Below, in pieces: positions 7,745 to 15,300 of a DNA stretch of 64,000 nucleotides (position 1 is its first letter; every line of letters begins with the position of its first letter). The stretch comes from a virus, in IMG/VR virus record IMGVR_UViG_3300047157_000152, positions 1 through 64,000 of that record; one strand, 5' to 3'. A program made the translations under genes and the position numbers. The notes beneath the pieces were generated by a model. That model ran no database searches. It saw only the letters and a program-made list of their open reading frames with translations, and was not told the DNA's origin.

Positions 7745-7978
7745 TTATTTATTGATTATAGAGTTACCATACATTAAGTCTTGAGCAGACAATTTGTAAG
7801 TTGGTATGTCACAGTAAACTGATATATCAGATACTTGACTAACCGTTAAGTCATACCATGATGTTTGAGACATAAGAGTATACTTAAGCCTTTTAGCACT
7901 AGAGTATTTTCTAGCGTTTTTTTGCAGTGACGACTTGAAACCTGGTTTTAGTCTGTCATAAATTGTTTTGATCTTCAT
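7745..7978 (-). CDS. 77-residue protein, unknown function
   Basis: Basic N-terminal half (MKIKTIYDRLKPGF, then NARKYSSAKRLKY) and a neutral second half. No family recognised. It is the first gene after element B: the ATG at 7978 comes 6 bases after GATAAT, so the mRNA is predicted to be leaderless or nearly so. Confidence 0.6.
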   Translation of the reverse strand: MKIKTIYDRLKPGFKSSLQKNARKYSSAKRLKYTLMSQTSWYDLTVSQVSDISVYCDIPTYKLSAQDLMYGNSIINK

Positions 7979-7984
7979 ATTTAT

Positions 7985-8014
7985 ATTATCCGTGTTAATT
8001 CGTATTTAGTTTGT
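7985..8014 (-). promoter_or_regulatory. Promoter-like element, copy B
   Basis: ACAAACTAAATACGA, 8 bases, GGATAAT, 6 bases, ATG. Here the TAA inside ACTAAAT is the stop codon of the upstream 75-residue gene, a different frame from copies A, C, D and E. Confidence 0.65.
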
Positions 8015-8233
8015 AAATTCATGTGCTTCAAACCTTTGTTTCTCTTTGTCTATTATATCACCGATGTGATCTTGCATTGCTACAATATCCATCGCTAACA
8101 ATTGTAGTTCAGCTAAACCATTAACCTCATGAACACTCATGTACTCATTTAAGTCATTGTTTTGAAGAGCAATAACACAGTCTTCTAAATCTCTTGCAGT
8201 ATTTTCAAACCTGCAATAACTCATATTTCCCAT
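8006..8233 (-). CDS. Conserved MSYCRFENT-type phage protein
   Basis: A 75-residue protein; the likely true start is the second Met (MSYCRFENTARDLEDC). This opening recurs in small proteins of many phages, function unknown to me. The rest is acidic and helical (LQLLAMDIVAMQDHIGDIID). The stop codon is supplied by regulatory element B. The start follows the tRNA-Met trailer. Confidence 0.65.
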   Translation of the reverse strand: MGNMSYCRFENTARDLEDCVIALQNNDLNEYMSVHEVNGLAELQLLAMDIVAMQDHIGDIIDKEKQRFEAHEFTN

Positions 8234-8240
8234 ATTTAAT

Positions 8241-8254
8241 TTATTTAATGTTAG

Positions 8255-8257
<3 letters not shown>
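8241..8257 (-). repeat. 17-bp repeat at the 3' end of tRNA-Met
   Basis: Identical to 7192-7208 at the end of tRNA-Gln. A shortened form (ttagttg) also ends the degenerate tRNA minihelix at 10713. Confidence 0.6.
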
Positions 8258-8326
<69 letters not shown>

Positions 8327-8331
8327 TTTAG

Positions 8332-8430
8332 TGGAAGTGGGCGGAGTCGAACCGCCGTTATCTTAATCAGTTGCTTGCTCTGTAGCTTTCGCCGTGCGTT
8401 ACTGATTCAAGATCTTACCTTATCACTCCC
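8332..8430 (-). ncRNA. 99-nt tRNA-like RNA (tmRNA-like tRNA domain?)
   Basis: Lies directly upstream of tRNA-fMet. It has a perfect tRNA 3' end: T-arm GGCGG-TTCGACT-CCGCC, a 7-bp acceptor GGGAGTG/CACTTCC (one G-U) and discriminator A. The D region has no stem but contains GG (ATAAGGTAAG). In place of an anticodon arm there is a long stem (ATCTT, bulged G, AATCAGT pairing with ACTGATT, AAGAT) closed by a 29-nt loop. This layout matches the tRNA-like domain of tmRNA (acceptor, stemless D-loop, long P2, T-arm) but the loop is too short for a tag reading frame. It could also be a degenerate tRNA. No CCA encoded. Confidence 0.55.
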
Positions 8431-8624
8431 TTATGAGAGGCACCAGTTGTGGACAGGTAGTTACCTAGTATTGTCATTTATCCACAATTTCTGTTTTGTA
8501 CTGTACGGTAGACTACCGCACCGATCGCTAACGTGACCTGTATGCCGCCGTCTCTCTGCTAGCTATTCACTTATGTGGTGGACTTACGCAATTTAAATGC
8601 CACCCTATTAAGCTACTCGTCCTG
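8431..8624 (-). other. Gene-free structured stretch upstream of the tRNA-like RNA
   Basis: No credible ORF. It looks GC-richer than its surroundings and contains several inverted repeats: 8447-8453 with 8481-8487 (TTGTGGA/TCCACAA) enclosing AGGTA/TACCT at 8455-8466, 8503-8509 with 8515-8521, 8568-8577 (CAC-TTAT-GTG), and 8577-8581 with 8600-8604. It may be a leader, a processing region or a further RNA gene for the block 8255-8624. Confidence 0.5.
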
Positions 8625-8813
8625 CTACTTTCTACGCCAGGCTTTGTGTACTTGATCACTTAGTTCTTGACTTACTATTTGTATTTCTAGAACTTGTTTG
8701 TTAGCAATAATAGGTACATAGCTATATTGCTTTGTTGAACTACAGTTTACACAATTTGAATAACCTAATGCTATTCTGCCTGCTGGTATTTTGTTATTAC
8801 ATTTACATCTCAT
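8625..8813 (-). CDS. 62-residue zinc-ribbon-like protein
   Basis: MRCKCNNKIPAGR followed by CVNCSSTKQ: four cysteines in two close pairs suggest one zinc site, in the style of DksA/TraR-like or RNA-binding ribbons, though shorter. The C-terminal part is beta then basic (HKAWRRK). The ATG at 8813 lies 6 bases after element C's GATAAT. Confidence 0.6.
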   Translation of the reverse strand: MRCKCNNKIPAGRIALGYSNCVNCSSTKQYSYVPIIANKQVLEIQIVSQELSDQVHKAWRRK

Positions 8814-8819
8814 ATTATT

Positions 8820-8849
8820 ATTATCCGTTTACAATCGTATTTAGTTTGT
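8820..8849 (-). promoter_or_regulatory. Promoter-like element, copy C
   Basis: ACAAACTAAATACGA, 8 bases, GGATAAT, 6 bases, ATG of the zinc-ribbon gene. It codes the last residues NYKLNT..G and stop of the 42-residue gene upstream. Confidence 0.65.
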
Positions 8850-8949
8850 AATTGAATCGTCTGTAGTATTCTACTTCTAATCTTTCCGCTTCATACTTAG
8901 TTATTTTAAGCAGTTTAATGTGCTTATGTCTTAGTTTTCTAGTCTTCAT
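8821..8949 (-). CDS. 42-residue basic peptide ending in NYKLNT
   Basis: Starts at the ATG at 8949, overlapping the end of the upstream gene by 11 bases. It opens MKTRKLRHKHIKLLKI, very basic, and ends NYKLNTIVNG, which is the translation of element C. The gene is missed by a length cut-off but fills an otherwise empty gap and keeps the operon's overlap pattern. Function unknown. Confidence 0.5.
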   Translation of the reverse strand: MKTRKLRHKHIKLLKITKYEAERLEVEYYRRFNYKLNTIVNG

Positions 8950-9142
8950 CTAATCCTGTATGTAATTTTTCTATTGTAGCACACATAATCATGTGCATTA
9001 ATTGGTTGTACTCGTCGCCTTCTAGTTTGTCATGATCTAGTTCTGAACCATCAATAGCCCACTGAACAGAGTCATATAACGTTTCTTTGATGTAAGCGAC
9101 TTGAGCGTCTGCTATTTCATCTATAATTTTCATTTTACTCAT
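8939..9142 (-). CDS. 67-residue acidic helical protein
   Basis: Acidic, probably helical (MKIIDEIADAQVAYIKETLY; LEGDEYNQLMHMIMCATIEK). No family recognised. Its ATG overlaps the stop of the upstream gene (ATGA), so it is coupled to it. Confidence 0.6.
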   Translation of the reverse strand: MSKMKIIDEIADAQVAYIKETLYDSVQWAIDGSELDHDKLEGDEYNQLMHMIMCATIEKLHTGLDED

Positions 9143-9399
9143 GCTTTATTTATTATTTTTAATTGTTTTAAGTCGTATTTCTGTGTATTATCACGCCACA
9201 TTTTGTGCATTGTGTACTTACTTGATTGAGTATACGATGTTTTACCGCGTGTTTTTACATTATTCCATTCACGATCGGTCAAACCACTGCATTCACCATG
9301 CACTTTGTTGAGTTCGTAGTGCTGAAAAGCACGTTTACGTCTGCTATTTTTAGAGTATTCTAGTAACTCACGCATATTCTTACACATATATTCTATCAT
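9139..9399 (-). CDS. 86-residue basic protein, unknown function
   Basis: Very basic (EYSKNSRRKRAFQHYELNK, VKTRGKTSYTQSSKY), likely to bind nucleic acid. Three Met codons near the start (residues 1, 5 and 9) are possible initiation sites. The first overlaps the upstream 48-residue gene by 20 bases and the second by 8. No domain recognised. Confidence 0.55.
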   Translation of the reverse strand: MIEYMCKNMRELLEYSKNSRRKRAFQHYELNKVHGECSGLTDREWNNVKTRGKTSYTQSSKYTMHKMWRDNTQKYDLKQLKIINKA

Positions 9400-9526
9400 T
9401 TATGCGATAAAACGATGTGTAGTCTGTGTACTCTATGTTTTGACGTAGTGGAGTAAGCACTTGGTAACCTTTGTCTGTTTCTAACAGTACATTACCTGTT
9501 TCTTGATTGAATTTAATTTGTTTCAT
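9380..9526 (-). CDS. 48-residue peptide, unknown function
   Basis: ATG at 9526, 8 bases after the GATAAT of element D. Product starts MKQIKFNQETGNVLLETDKG, probably a small beta-hairpin protein ending in YRINDRIYV. Its stop overlaps the start of the 86-residue gene. The position right after a promoter-like element supports it. Confidence 0.5.
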   Translation of the reverse strand: MKQIKFNQETGNVLLETDKGYQVLTPLRQNIEYTDYTSFYRINDRIYV

Positions 9527-9534
9527 ATACTTAT

Positions 9535-9564
9535 ATTATCCGTTGTTATTCGTATTTAGTTTGT
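9535..9564 (-). promoter_or_regulatory. Promoter-like element, copy D
   Basis: ACAAACTAAATACGA, 8 bases, GGATAAT, 8 bases, ATG at 9526. It supplies the C-terminal codons NYKLNT..G and stop of the 23-residue ORF upstream. Confidence 0.65.
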
Positions 9565-9607
9565 AATTTCTGATATAAAAGTCAAGCATAAATTTCATTC
9601 TTGCCAT
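9536..9607 (-). CDS. 23-residue ORF ending in element D
   Basis: MARMKFMLDFYIR followed by NYKLNTNNNG from the element. It overlaps the end of the upstream gene by 13 bases. It may be a real microprotein, a coupling peptide or chance. The same C-terminal frame as copies A, C and E is its only support. Confidence 0.3.
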   Translation of the reverse strand: MARMKFMLDFYIRNYKLNTNNNG

Positions 9608-9768
9608 AGTGTTCCATATTTTAACTCTAGTGTACTATTGTAGATATATGTTTTAAGTTTACCTTCGTCAGTTAAAAACATTTGTCTACGCTCTGATTTG
9701 TACACTGGATTTAGTTGATAGTTAGATGAGCAAGAGTTTACATTTCTTACATAACCTGATTTATACAC
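9595..9768 (-). CDS. 57-residue protein, GTG start, unknown function
   Basis: Open frame from a GTG at 9768 (a stop lies two codons upstream) to TGA at 9595. Product VYKSGYVRNVNSCSSN and on, ending LELKYGTLWQE; beta-rich with ordinary composition for this phage. It fills most of a gap that lacks other genes. An internal ATG (MFLTDEGKLK) is an alternative start. Confidence 0.4.
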   Translation of the reverse strand: MYKSGYVRNVNSCSSNYQLNPVYKSERRQMFLTDEGKLKTYIYNSTLELKYGTLWQE

Positions 9769-9788
9769 CTGCTAGTCTTAGTTTATTT

Positions 9789-9970
9789 TTAGACCATAGT
9801 TGGCCACCTTTTTCTTGATGGTACAGGAAATTCAAACTCTCTTGTACCATTTTTAGCTTGACGCTGTGTTGTGACTTCTTTGATATTATACTCGACTAGT
9901 AGTCGTCTAGCGAACGCATTTTCAAGCGATTCTTGTTCGAGTTTCCATGTTTGATTTCTTTATTATCCAT
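9789..9970 (-). pseudogene. Probable frameshifted small gene
   Basis: An ATG at 9970 reads MDNKEIK and then soon stops. From just after that point another frame is open without a start codon, reading WKLEQESLENAFARRLLVEY and on to PSRKRWPTMV. Joining the two frames by a one-base shift near AAACATGG gives one coherent protein of about 60 residues. It could be a true frameshift mutation, a sequencing error, or programmed frameshifting. I do not recognise the family. Confidence 0.4.
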
Positions 9971-9984
9971 TGTAGTAAGGTTTA

Positions 9985-10182
9985 TTAATTAGTATTAAAG
10001 TTAATTGATTTAGCTACATTTTGTCGCCATTGCCACTCATTCTTGCGATACTCATAGCTATTACACCATTTTTTGACAGCAGTTACTTGTGGTATTTCAC
10101 CGTATTTTGCTTCATAGTCAAGACATTGTTGTAACTTTGCTTTGATTTCTGAAGCGGGATAGTCTACATATTGTTTATTCAT
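9985..10182 (-). CDS. 65-residue protein, unknown function
   Basis: I take the ATG at 10182 (MNKQYVDYPASEIKAKLQQC). The upstream in-frame codons MDNNN are just element E. Lys/Tyr/Trp-rich helical protein (WCNSYEYRKNEWQWRQN), possibly nucleic-acid binding. The start lies 6 bases after the element's GATAAT. Confidence 0.55.
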   Translation of the reverse strand: MNKQYVDYPASEIKAKLQQCLDYEAKYGEIPQVTAVKKWCNSYEYRKNEWQWRQNVAKSINFNTN

Positions 10183-10188
10183 ATTATT

Positions 10189-10218
10189 ATTATCCATTAG
10201 TAGTCGTATTTAGTTTGT
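10189..10218 (-). promoter_or_regulatory. Promoter-like element, copy E
   Basis: ACAAACTAAATACGA, 8 bases, GGATAAT, 6 bases, ATG at 10182. Encodes the tail KLNTTTNG and stop of the 46-residue gene upstream. Confidence 0.65.
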
Positions 10219-10330
10219 GTGTTAGTACAATACCTTCTACATCTGTTCTTGTTAGTTCATCACTCATTTGTTTGAGTATTGCCCAAGTAAGATCTACTTT
10301 ACCATAATGTGTATTTAAAGTGTATATCAT
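10190..10330 (-). CDS. 46-residue peptide ending in element E
   Basis: ATG at 10330 overlaps the TAA of the membrane-protein gene (TAATG). Product MIYTLNTHYGKVDLTWAILK and on, ending HKLNTTTNG from the element. Ordinary composition; no family known. The TAATG junction argues that it is translated. Confidence 0.5.
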   Translation of the reverse strand: MIYTLNTHYGKVDLTWAILKQMSDELTRTDVEGIVLTHKLNTTTNG

Positions 10331-10530
10331 TAGTTATATATTCCAAAGTTAGCATTAGCGGTATCTATTTCACCTGTTAATAATCCTACTATCATAAATA
10401 GTATACCTGATAGTGCTAGTGGTAGCAATGTACCAAAAGCTATTAGTTCTAGTATTACTAGATGTAGTGGTTTAGATTTTACGTATTTAGTTACGGCAGG
10501 GATAAATCCTCTGAATTTAAAGTTTTTCAT
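10330..10530 (-). CDS. 66-residue membrane protein
   Basis: Basic N-terminus (MKNFKFRGFIPAVTKYVKSK) followed by a long hydrophobic stretch (LVILELIAFGTLLPLALSGI, continuing FMIVGLL), enough for one long or two short membrane helices. Probably an inner-membrane protein; it could be holin-like or a superinfection factor. Start context ATAATAATATG without the -35-like box. Confidence 0.55.
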   Translation of the reverse strand: MKNFKFRGFIPAVTKYVKSKPLHLVILELIAFGTLLPLALSGILFMIVGLLTGEIDTANANFGIYN

Positions 10531-10549
10531 ATTATTATTATTTAGTTTA

Positions 10550-10669
10550 TTAGTGAAATTCGTTATAGATTGATAGAACTTGTGATTGTTCTTGTTTAGT
10601 TAAGTTGAAGACATTTTTGTCTGGAAATAGTTTGTGCGCTATTCTGATTAAAGCGGATTGATTATACAT
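10550..10669 (-). CDS. 39-residue peptide, unknown function
   Basis: ATG at 10669 after an AT-rich leader (ATAATAAT). Product MYNQSALIRIAHKLFPDKNV, then LTKQEQSQVLSIYNEFH: two short helices. No family recognised. It fills the gap before the membrane-protein gene. Confidence 0.4.
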   Translation of the reverse strand: MYNQSALIRIAHKLFPDKNVFNLTKQEQSQVLSIYNEFH

Positions 10670-10712
10670 ATTATTATATTTAAAAGTTATTGACAACACT
10701 TTGTTATCTTAG

Positions 10713-10753
10713 TTGACATGGTGAGAATCGAACTCACATAAACCATTATGTCA
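10713..10753 (-). ncRNA. 41-nt tRNA minihelix / degenerate tRNA
   Basis: A tRNA acceptor plus T-arm with nothing between: TGACATA, 9 bases, T-arm GTGAG-TTCGATT-CTCAC, then CATGTCA and discriminator A. Six of seven acceptor pairs form. D and anticodon arms are absent, and the trailer (AACTAA) matches the other tRNA genes. Looks like a tRNA-Gln or similar gene after internal deletion, or a free minihelix RNA. Confidence 0.5.
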
Positions 10754-10814
10754 TTTACTCATTCGCATTTTTATACTTATAGAAACAAGTGGAACTTAAA
10801 GTGGTAGTTAGTTG

Positions 10815-11042
10815 TTATACTAACTCTACATTTCTTAGTGCAACTGGAATATTATTAGTTGCAGTGTAAGACTTGTATTTTTGAAAGCAATTCATACTTT
10901 GTAACTTAGATTTCATGATGTTGAACGCTATGTCATGATTGTAAGTGTATGTGATACCTTTCTTGTTAGTAAATTCTATTACTACATTTTTTCCGATTAG
11001 TGACTGTCTGATGACAAATCTTTTTGATTTTAAATTACTCAT
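10815..11042 (-). CDS. 75-residue basic protein, unknown function
   Basis: Basic, beta-rich (MSNLKSKRFVIRQSLIGKNV; IEFTNKKGITYTYNHD) with a Cys near the C-terminus. No family recognised. It starts about 47 bases downstream of element F, so unlike the others it would have a real, AT-rich 5' leader. Confidence 0.6.
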   Translation of the reverse strand: MSNLKSKRFVIRQSLIGKNVVIEFTNKKGITYTYNHDIAFNIMKSKLQSMNCFQKYKSYTATNNIPVALRNVELV

Positions 11043-11088
11043 ATTATATTTATTTATTTATTATTATTATTAGTTGTTTTACATTTAT

Positions 11089-11118
11089 ATTATCCAATAC
11101 ACATCGTATTTAGTTTGT
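11089..11118 (-). promoter_or_regulatory. Promoter-like element, copy F
   Basis: ACAAACTAAATACGA, 8 bases, GGATAAT. The TAA inside the element is the stop of the 37-residue gene. The ATG that follows is immediately followed by TAA, so the next gene is reached through a leader of about 40 bases. Confidence 0.6.
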
Positions 11119-11223
11119 ATTAAATTTCTTACTTTGATTAATATGAAATTGTAGAAGTTGTTTACTATTTAATTTATTTAGTGATTTATCTACTGTTACA
11201 AAATGTATTTTATTATTTTTCAT
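11110..11223 (-). CDS. 37-residue peptide ending in element F
   Basis: MKNNKIHFVTVDKSLNKLNS and on to FNTN, with the last codons and stop inside element F. Basic and polar; function unknown. First substantial gene of the leftward early transcript. An 18-residue ORF at 11220-11276 overlaps its ATG (ATGA). Confidence 0.45.
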   Translation of the reverse strand: MKNNKIHFVTVDKSLNKLNSKQLLQFHINQSKKFNTN

Positions 11224-11276
11224 TGGTGTATATTTATTTGGTAGTTAATATTAGTTGAATGGTATACCACACTCAT
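11220..11276 (-). CDS. 18-residue leader ORF (tentative)
   Basis: MSVVYHSTNINYQINIHQ, stop overlapping the next ATG (ATGA). So short that chance is likely. The overlap and its place just after the hairpin at 11281-11309 make a leader peptide possible. Confidence 0.22.
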   Translation of the reverse strand: MSVVYHSTNINYQINIHQ

Positions 11277-11280
11277 TCTT

Positions 11281-11309
11281 GTAAGTAATATACTTTATTA
11301 ATTACTTAC
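11281..11309 (-). promoter_or_regulatory. Hairpin in the leader of the leftward transcript
   Basis: Perfect 9-bp inverted repeat (GTAAGTAAT/ATTACTTAC) with an 11-base loop, a few bases downstream of promoter-like element G. It could stabilise or regulate the early leftward mRNA. There is no U-run, so it is not a classic terminator. Confidence 0.5.
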
Positions 11310-11315
11310 ATATAT

Positions 11316-11344
11316 ATTATCCAAGTATACTGTAGTTAGTTTGT
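11316..11344 (-). promoter_or_regulatory. Promoter-like element, copy G (most upstream)
   Basis: ACAAACTAACTACAG, 7 bases, GGATAAT: a diverged copy, one base shorter, with no gene upstream of it. It is the first possible promoter of the leftward tract, at the edge of the divergent region. Confidence 0.6.
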
Positions 11345-11726
11345 AAAATGTAAAACATAAATAGTAAATACGAAAAAACTGGAAAAGGCGAAAACTTTTT
11401 TGGAAAAACTGAAAATGCATGGCTGGCCCCCGATTTAAAAACGATTTTGCGTAACGATCTGATAATCAGCAGGATAGGGGTAACACCATACTTCTATATA
11501 ACCGACACTTTTTCAGAATGAAAACAGTGACATAAGGCTATTAAGGTAGTAGAGTAATAGGCTATTGTCACACTATTCAAATACTCTCTATATACTACTA
11601 GTAAACCTTACTAAAAACCTGTAATATTATTAACCATAGCGCGCTTTACCAAAAGTCCGTTAAAATAAAATCATACAATTAGCTGTAAAATATAAAAAAC
11701 CAGCATAACGATAAAAAAAAACAAAT
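11345..11726. other. Divergent non-coding region, possible origin or control site
   Basis: About 380 bases with no credible ORF between leftward early and rightward late genes. It holds A-rich near-repeats at 11375-11417 (GGAAAA.. and GAAAA..), a short GC-rich block with a C5 run at about 11419-11431, a palindrome CTGATAATCAG at 11459-11469, and a 45-base feature at 11527-11571 flanked by GTGACA/TGTCAC with GGCTATT repeated directly inside. These would suit protein-binding sites, an origin or promoters. I could not identify a classic -7/-33 Bacteroidota promoter. Confidence 0.5.
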
Positions 11727-12380
11727 ATGGCTTTAATTTCTTCCTATCCTTTACTCACCCCTCAACTGGGTGATAAAATACTAGGTTCTAACTTAGTAGA
11801 TGCCTCGGGCAACCCAGTATTAAACAACCCAACATGTCAATTTAACATTACCGATGTAAAAGCATTAGTTGATCAAAACTATGTACAGCAAATAGAGTCA
11901 TCTTCAGGTGTTGCTTCTCAAGCTTCTACACAAAACACACCTTATAGCATACAATTTGGAGCTCCGCAAGGAACAGATGCTAACAATGTACAATTATTAA
12001 AAACAGTTAATACCGATGCAGAGGCTAGTAAAGTAAAATTTAATGCATTAGGTACATATAACATAACATTAACATATTCTGTTGGTGTCAACCAAGGTGC
12101 TAACACGCCTTATTTAATATTTAGAACATTAAAAGACGGTGCAGCACAAGAAGGACCAACTGTTGTTGTAAATGAGGCTTTCACTGCAGTGAATAAACCT
12201 ATCCCACTTATTATTCCAGTTACAATACATGTAACAGAACCTTGTTATTACAATTTTCAAATGATGCGTAGCAACGCTGGGGCAAATGATGGTGGTTTGG
12301 TTAAAAACGGTACACCAATAAACGTTGCGGGTGTTACAGAGCCTAGCATAGCAACAATAAAAATATCTAAACTAATATAA
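11727..12380 (+). CDS. Fibre or head-decoration protein with shared N-terminus
   Basis: A 217-residue virion protein. Its first 22 residues (MALISSYPLLTPQLGDKILG) align with those of the next gene (MAIIYSYPTVTPTSEDLILG), pointing to a common attachment domain. The C-terminal 120 residues (ALGTYNITLTYSVGVNQG; EPCYYNFQMMRSNAG) look like a beta-sandwich of C1q/TNF or tumour-necrosis type, common in phage receptor tips. First gene of the rightward arm; one base separates it from the next. Confidence 0.65.
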   Translation: MALISSYPLLTPQLGDKILGSNLVDASGNPVLNNPTCQFNITDVKALVDQNYVQQIESSSGVASQASTQNTPYSIQFGAPQGTDANNVQLLKTVNTDAEASKVKFNALGTYNITLTYSVGVNQGANTPYLIFRTLKDGAAQEGPTVVVNEAFTAVNKPIPLIIPVTIHVTEPCYYNFQMMRSNAGANDGGLVKNGTPINVAGVTEPSIATIKISKLI

Positions 12381-12381
12381 C

Positions 12382-15300
12382 ATGGCAATAATATACTCAT
12401 ATCCAACGGTAACACCTACGTCAGAGGACCTTATATTAGGTACAGATATAAATGCTGATGGTAAACCAACTAAAAACTTCACAATACAAAGTATTGTAGA
12501 TATAGTACAAGGAGGTGCAGCAGGATTAGGTGCTGTAATAAAAATAAATTCTAGCGCAAAAGATCCAGCTACAGCCGCTAATCAATCTGCAATAGATTTT
12601 TTAAATATTAGTGGTACTGGTACCGCTTCATTTGGAGCATTAAGTGATGGTACTTTACAAATAACCGGTGGTAATTTAACCACTTCAGGTAGTGGTATAT
12701 TTAATCAAATAACTGGAACATTACAAACCGCTGCTCAACCAAACATAACTAGCTTAGGCACACTCACTAGCTTAATAGTTAATACGTCAGTGACAGGTAC
12801 AGCTGTAGTTACAACATTAGCGACACCTGGTGATGATTTAAAAATAGCAAGTACAAAAGCTATTGTAGATTACATAGCGACAAAACCTAATAAAGAAACA
12901 TTAGCTGAAACTCTTATCGCCGGCCAAACAACTGGTGGTAAAGATATAATTGTATCTGCAGGCGATGATATTACTTTCACAGATACATCAAAAATTATCC
13001 TTGGCGCTGGATCAGATGCTACAGTAGAACACGATGGCACAGATTTAAAAATAATAAACACTGAAGGTAAAACTACAATATCAAATAACTCAGGTGATAT
13101 AGAAATAATAGCTACAGCAGCTAATAAAAAATCTAAAATAAGCGGTAAAGTAGGTGTTGAATTACAATATGACGGTAGTAAGACGTTTGAAACAATTTCA
13201 AATGGATCAATTGCTACGGGTACTTTCAATACTACAGGGTTGTTAACTGCTCAAACAAACTTATGGTTTAAAGATAAAATAGGTATTGGTGGTGCAGGTG
13301 CACCTAATTACGGTACATCAGGGCAAGTTTTAAGTTCCGGCGGTGCTTTAGGAGATGCAACTTGGGAAGATCTTACTCCTTTATATACTTGGATTATAGA
13401 AGCAGATAGTGGAACCGGTCAACCTTATACAGTTGCTTCAGGTGATACAATTGATTTTGTTGGAGGCGATAATATAAATACATCGTGGGTTAATGCAGGT
13501 AAAGAATTAAAAATCGATGCTACTGGTGTAGTACAAAAAGGTACAGGTGCCGCAACTCAAGTAGCGTATTGGACTGATGCTAATACTATAGCTGGTGATG
13601 CAGGTATGACTTATGACGCAGCTAATGATTATTTAACTTTAGCAGGCACAGTAAAATCCGGCAAGTTTACAACAACTGCGGGTACAGCAACTTGGATAAC
13701 AACTGTTTTAGATGGTTTTACGTCTATAACTTCAGATCTTTTTGTAGGTGATGCAACAGCTGCAACAGTTCCATCAAGCCCACCGTGGCCAGCAAATCCT
13801 ACAGCTAATGTACAATTTCAAGGTAATGCTTCTAGTGCAAACGTATTAAAATTAGTTGGTGCTGTTTCTATATCACAAGGTGCCGCACCTTCAGCTGGCG
13901 CAGAAAATACTCAAGGTGTTTCAAGTGTTGCTGGTCAAACATATACAAGTGGCGGTAATATTACAATTGAAACAACTTTAGCTTCTACAGTTGCAACAGC
14001 TAAAAGATTAACAAACTTACCTACTCCAACATCCGCTGCAATTGCCGCATCTGATACTATACTTGCTGCTATGGCAAAACTGCAAGGTCAAATAAATGGT
14101 TTAGCTGGTAGCCTTGCTTTTGAAGGAACGTGGGATGCTAGTGCTGGTACTGCACCAAGTGCTTCACCAGTCAATGGTCAGTTCTGGATTGTATCTGTTG
14201 CTGGTAATACAGATTTAGATGGTATCACTGATTGGAAAGTTGGTGACTGGGCAATATATGTAGACAATGGAGCCGGTACAGATGCTTGGCAAAAGTTAGA
14301 TCAATCAAACGAAGTGTTAGGATCTGGTACTGCTCAAAAAATGGCTATGTGGTCAGGTACAGTTGGAGACGCTTCTCAAACTTTAGCAACTGGTCTTATA
14401 GAACAAAATGCTACAAATAATTTAATTACAATAGGTAATTCAGGTTCATTATTAGTTGAAGGTAATACAACGTTAGGTGATAGCAATACCGATACAGTGT
14501 TAGCAAAAGGTCCTGTTACATTAAATGAAACACTTAATATAAAAAAAGGTATAGAGGTTAATGGCGCAGCCGGCACAAGCGGTCAAGTATTAACATCAGG
14601 TTCTGGTTCAACAGCAGTAATGTCATGGACAACACCTACTACAGGTACAGTTACAAATGTAGCTTTAACAGAAACAGGTAATGCACTTACTATAACTGGA
14701 TCTCCAGTGACTAGCAGTGGTACAATTAATATAGCTGGTGCAGGTTCTGCATCTCAATATATAAACGGGGAATTAAATTTAGTTACTTTCCCAACTGTAG
14801 ATAACTACGTTAGCTGGACGCTAGCTGGTGATTCAGGGCCTAGTCAAACTATAAGTTCTACAAACACAGCTACTTTTGCTGGAGGATTTGGTATTAGTAC
14901 AGTTGCTAGTGCCACTGATACATTAACAACAGCTATTGATATAGTAGGTACAGATAATGCAATTGCAGGATTAACTGCAGCAACTCCTTTAGCCACAGAT
15001 ACTTTATGGTTTAATGATATAAGCGATTCTAATACTATTAGAAAAGCAACTATATCAGATATTGTAGCTTTAGGAGATCAAGGTTTACCTGCAGTATTAG
15101 CTATTAACAATACAACTGGGTCAACTAACATAGTTGTTCAAAAAAGCATACAACTGCCTGTAACAAGTACAAATAACAACTCACCAACAGACGTAGGTGT
15201 TATATCTTTTGGAGGAACATATACTAATGGTAATAGAATTTATAACCACGCATCAGGCGGAACTCTTAGGATTGAAGGAAGTGATAACCTACAGTTATAT

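Noticed and set aside
8332-8430. tRNA-Sec or tRNA-Pyl
   Set aside because: Length is similar, but no TCA or CTA anticodon lies in a seven-base loop, and D-stem and variable arm do not fit.
10713-10815. Complete tRNA extending to about 10790
   Set aside because: No sequence complementary to the acceptor 3' strand and no valid anticodon arm could be found further upstream; only the minihelix folds.
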